Shown piece by piece: positions 63,582-64,000 of a stretch of DNA of 64,000 nt. Origin of the DNA: JBBIPA01 sp963820495 (lineage in GTDB: Bacteria; Chloroflexota; Dehalococcoidia; GIF9; UBA5629); NCBI GenBank assembly GCA_963820495.1, contig CAWGAF010000002.1, positions 248,001 through 312,000 of the forward strand. Direction: 5' to 3'. Positions within the stretch are counted from its first letter, which is position 1. The number at the start of each line of letters is the position of its first letter. Under the pieces are notes generated by a model, which made no database searches, was not told where the DNA came from, and worked only from the letters and a program-made list of their open reading frames with translations. The position numbers were made by a program, and so were the translations under genes.

Positions 63582-63622
63582 ACCCCTTTGGTCCTTTAGA
63601 AGGAAAGAGGGGTTTACTTTTT
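63582..63622 (+). terminator. Terminator-like hairpin after rpoD, part of a dispersed repeat
   Basis: Arms ACCCC (63582-63586) and GGGGT (63609-63613) with an inner TCCTT/AAGGA pairing, followed by a T-rich run (TTTACTTTTT). Shares features with the repeat at 44423-44497, including GAGGCGAAGCC downstream. Confidence 0.6.
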
Positions 63623-63696
63623 AACGAGGCGAAGCCATTTGAATCCTATTAGTAAACGATTATTTATGCTTTTCTGATTTTCTTGGTGGTGGCTAC

Positions 63697-64000
63697 CTAA
63701 GGTTTACCGGCTTCGCAACAACCCTCCATGGTTTGTAGTTGTTTCATAGGGCCAAAGGCTATTAGGCTGCTGGCCTTTTCGATAATGGTTTTGTGGTGTG
63801 GATCTAGTAGTAGATCCCCGCTCTCTGTCTTTATAGCCAGAATTCTTATTCTGGGGAAAAGATCTTCTATTTGTTTTAACATAGAGCCAATTAAAGTTGA
63901 GTTTTCACCTATTTTGATTTCCTCGACCAGTAGTTCTTCCTCTTTGCTGGAAAGCACTGTCTTGATAAACTGCACGGTTGTCGGGCGAACTGCTAACCTG
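63697..64000 (-). CDS. TrkA_C (RCK-C) domain of a potassium channel/transport protein, partial
   Basis: The 3' end of a minus-strand gene that runs off the window. The frame continues from the apparent GTG (63975) up to base 64000 as LAVRPTTVQFIKTVLSSKEEELLVEEIKIGENSTLIG, which fits the end of the RCK-N domain and a TrkA_C domain (residues about LVEEIKIGENSTLIGSML...RILAIKTESG...DPHHKTIIEKASSLIAFG). The gene is therefore longer than 303 bases; the 5' part is outside. A K+ channel or KtrA/TrkA-type protein is likely. Confidence 0.75.
   Translation of the reverse strand, partial: RLAVRPTTVQFIKTVLSSKEEELLVEEIKIGENSTLIGSMLKQIEDLFPRIRILAIKTESGDLLLDPHHKTIIEKASSLIAFGPMKQLQTMEGCCEAGKP

Overview
The window is 64 kb of a bacterial chromosome at about 45% G+C. 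The genes are single-copy, compactly packed and mostly housekeeping. The mix suggests an anaerobe of the Chloroflexota, class Dehalococcoidia or a close relative: non-mevalonate isoprenoid synthesis, a huge BadF/HgdC-type activase, a transhydroxylase-like molybdoenzyme, Crp/Fnr, GYD, NYN and LabA-like proteins, no lipopolysaccharide genes, and a large SRP RNA with an Alu domain. The class-level assignment is an inference from gene content, not a measured phylogeny.

Layout. 1-6.6 kb: a complete type I restriction-modification operon (hsdM-hsdS-hsdR) followed by a GIY-YIG-like gene. 6.6-10.4 kb: a scarred accessory stretch with 11-bp-period iterons, an MNT nucleotidyltransferase with a broken HEPN partner, small zinc-ribbon, GYD and NYN genes, and several MITE-like hairpins. 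9.7-11.4 kb: an ArsR gene with a near-perfect operator, two micro-ORFs, a flavoprotein and a YtxH protein. 11.5-14.6 kb: a Zn/Mn ABC transporter operon ending in a methyltransferase. 14.6-26.8 kb: mostly housekeeping genes (degV, alkD-like, cca, VTT/DedA, ispE, rsmA, SRP RNA, metallophosphatase, cyclophilin, thiL-tsaE-tsaB, ndk, rsfS). 27.5-32.6 kb: a transhydroxylase-like molybdoenzyme, ftsH and moaE. 32.6-39.1 kb: an rsmI-Zn-finger-metG-prenyltransferase operon, guaB3-like, LysE-like and a TIM-barrel-like protein. 39.2-41.7 kb: an accessory island with a RelBE-type module, a membrane protein and an RX4H protein, ending at a decayed 3' half of a tRNA-Met(CAT). 41.8-48.6 kb: acyl-CoA dehydrogenase, class II aldolase, SpoIIM-like and a 1382-aa tandem activase. 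48.8-54.2 kb: lipoproteins, a Crp/Fnr regulator, ferredoxin, a glutaredoxin-PDZ fusion, a metalloprotease-like lipoprotein and xth. 54.3-59.6 kb: plsX, nucleotide-sugar genes and a B12-radical SAM enzyme. 59.9-64 kb: a membrane protein, RluB/RsuA, a NifU-type Fe-S scaffold, the principal sigma factor and the end of a TrkA_C-domain gene cut by the window edge.

The most interesting signals are regulatory. Two palindromes with CRP geometry (TGCGA-N6-TCGCA) lie exactly 41.5 bp upstream of predicted transcription starts, one before the glutaredoxin-PDZ operon and one before the NifU-like gene. The Crp/Fnr gene beside the first carries the R-E-x3-R recognition helix expected for TGxGA half-sites. 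Together they look like a small redox or Fe-S regulon. Other signals are two genes (hsdR, rsfS) that seem to start at AUA (or CUG for rsfS), a leaderless thiL, an operator inside the alkD-like promoter, and dispersed repeats that supply coding sequence and ribosome-binding sites.
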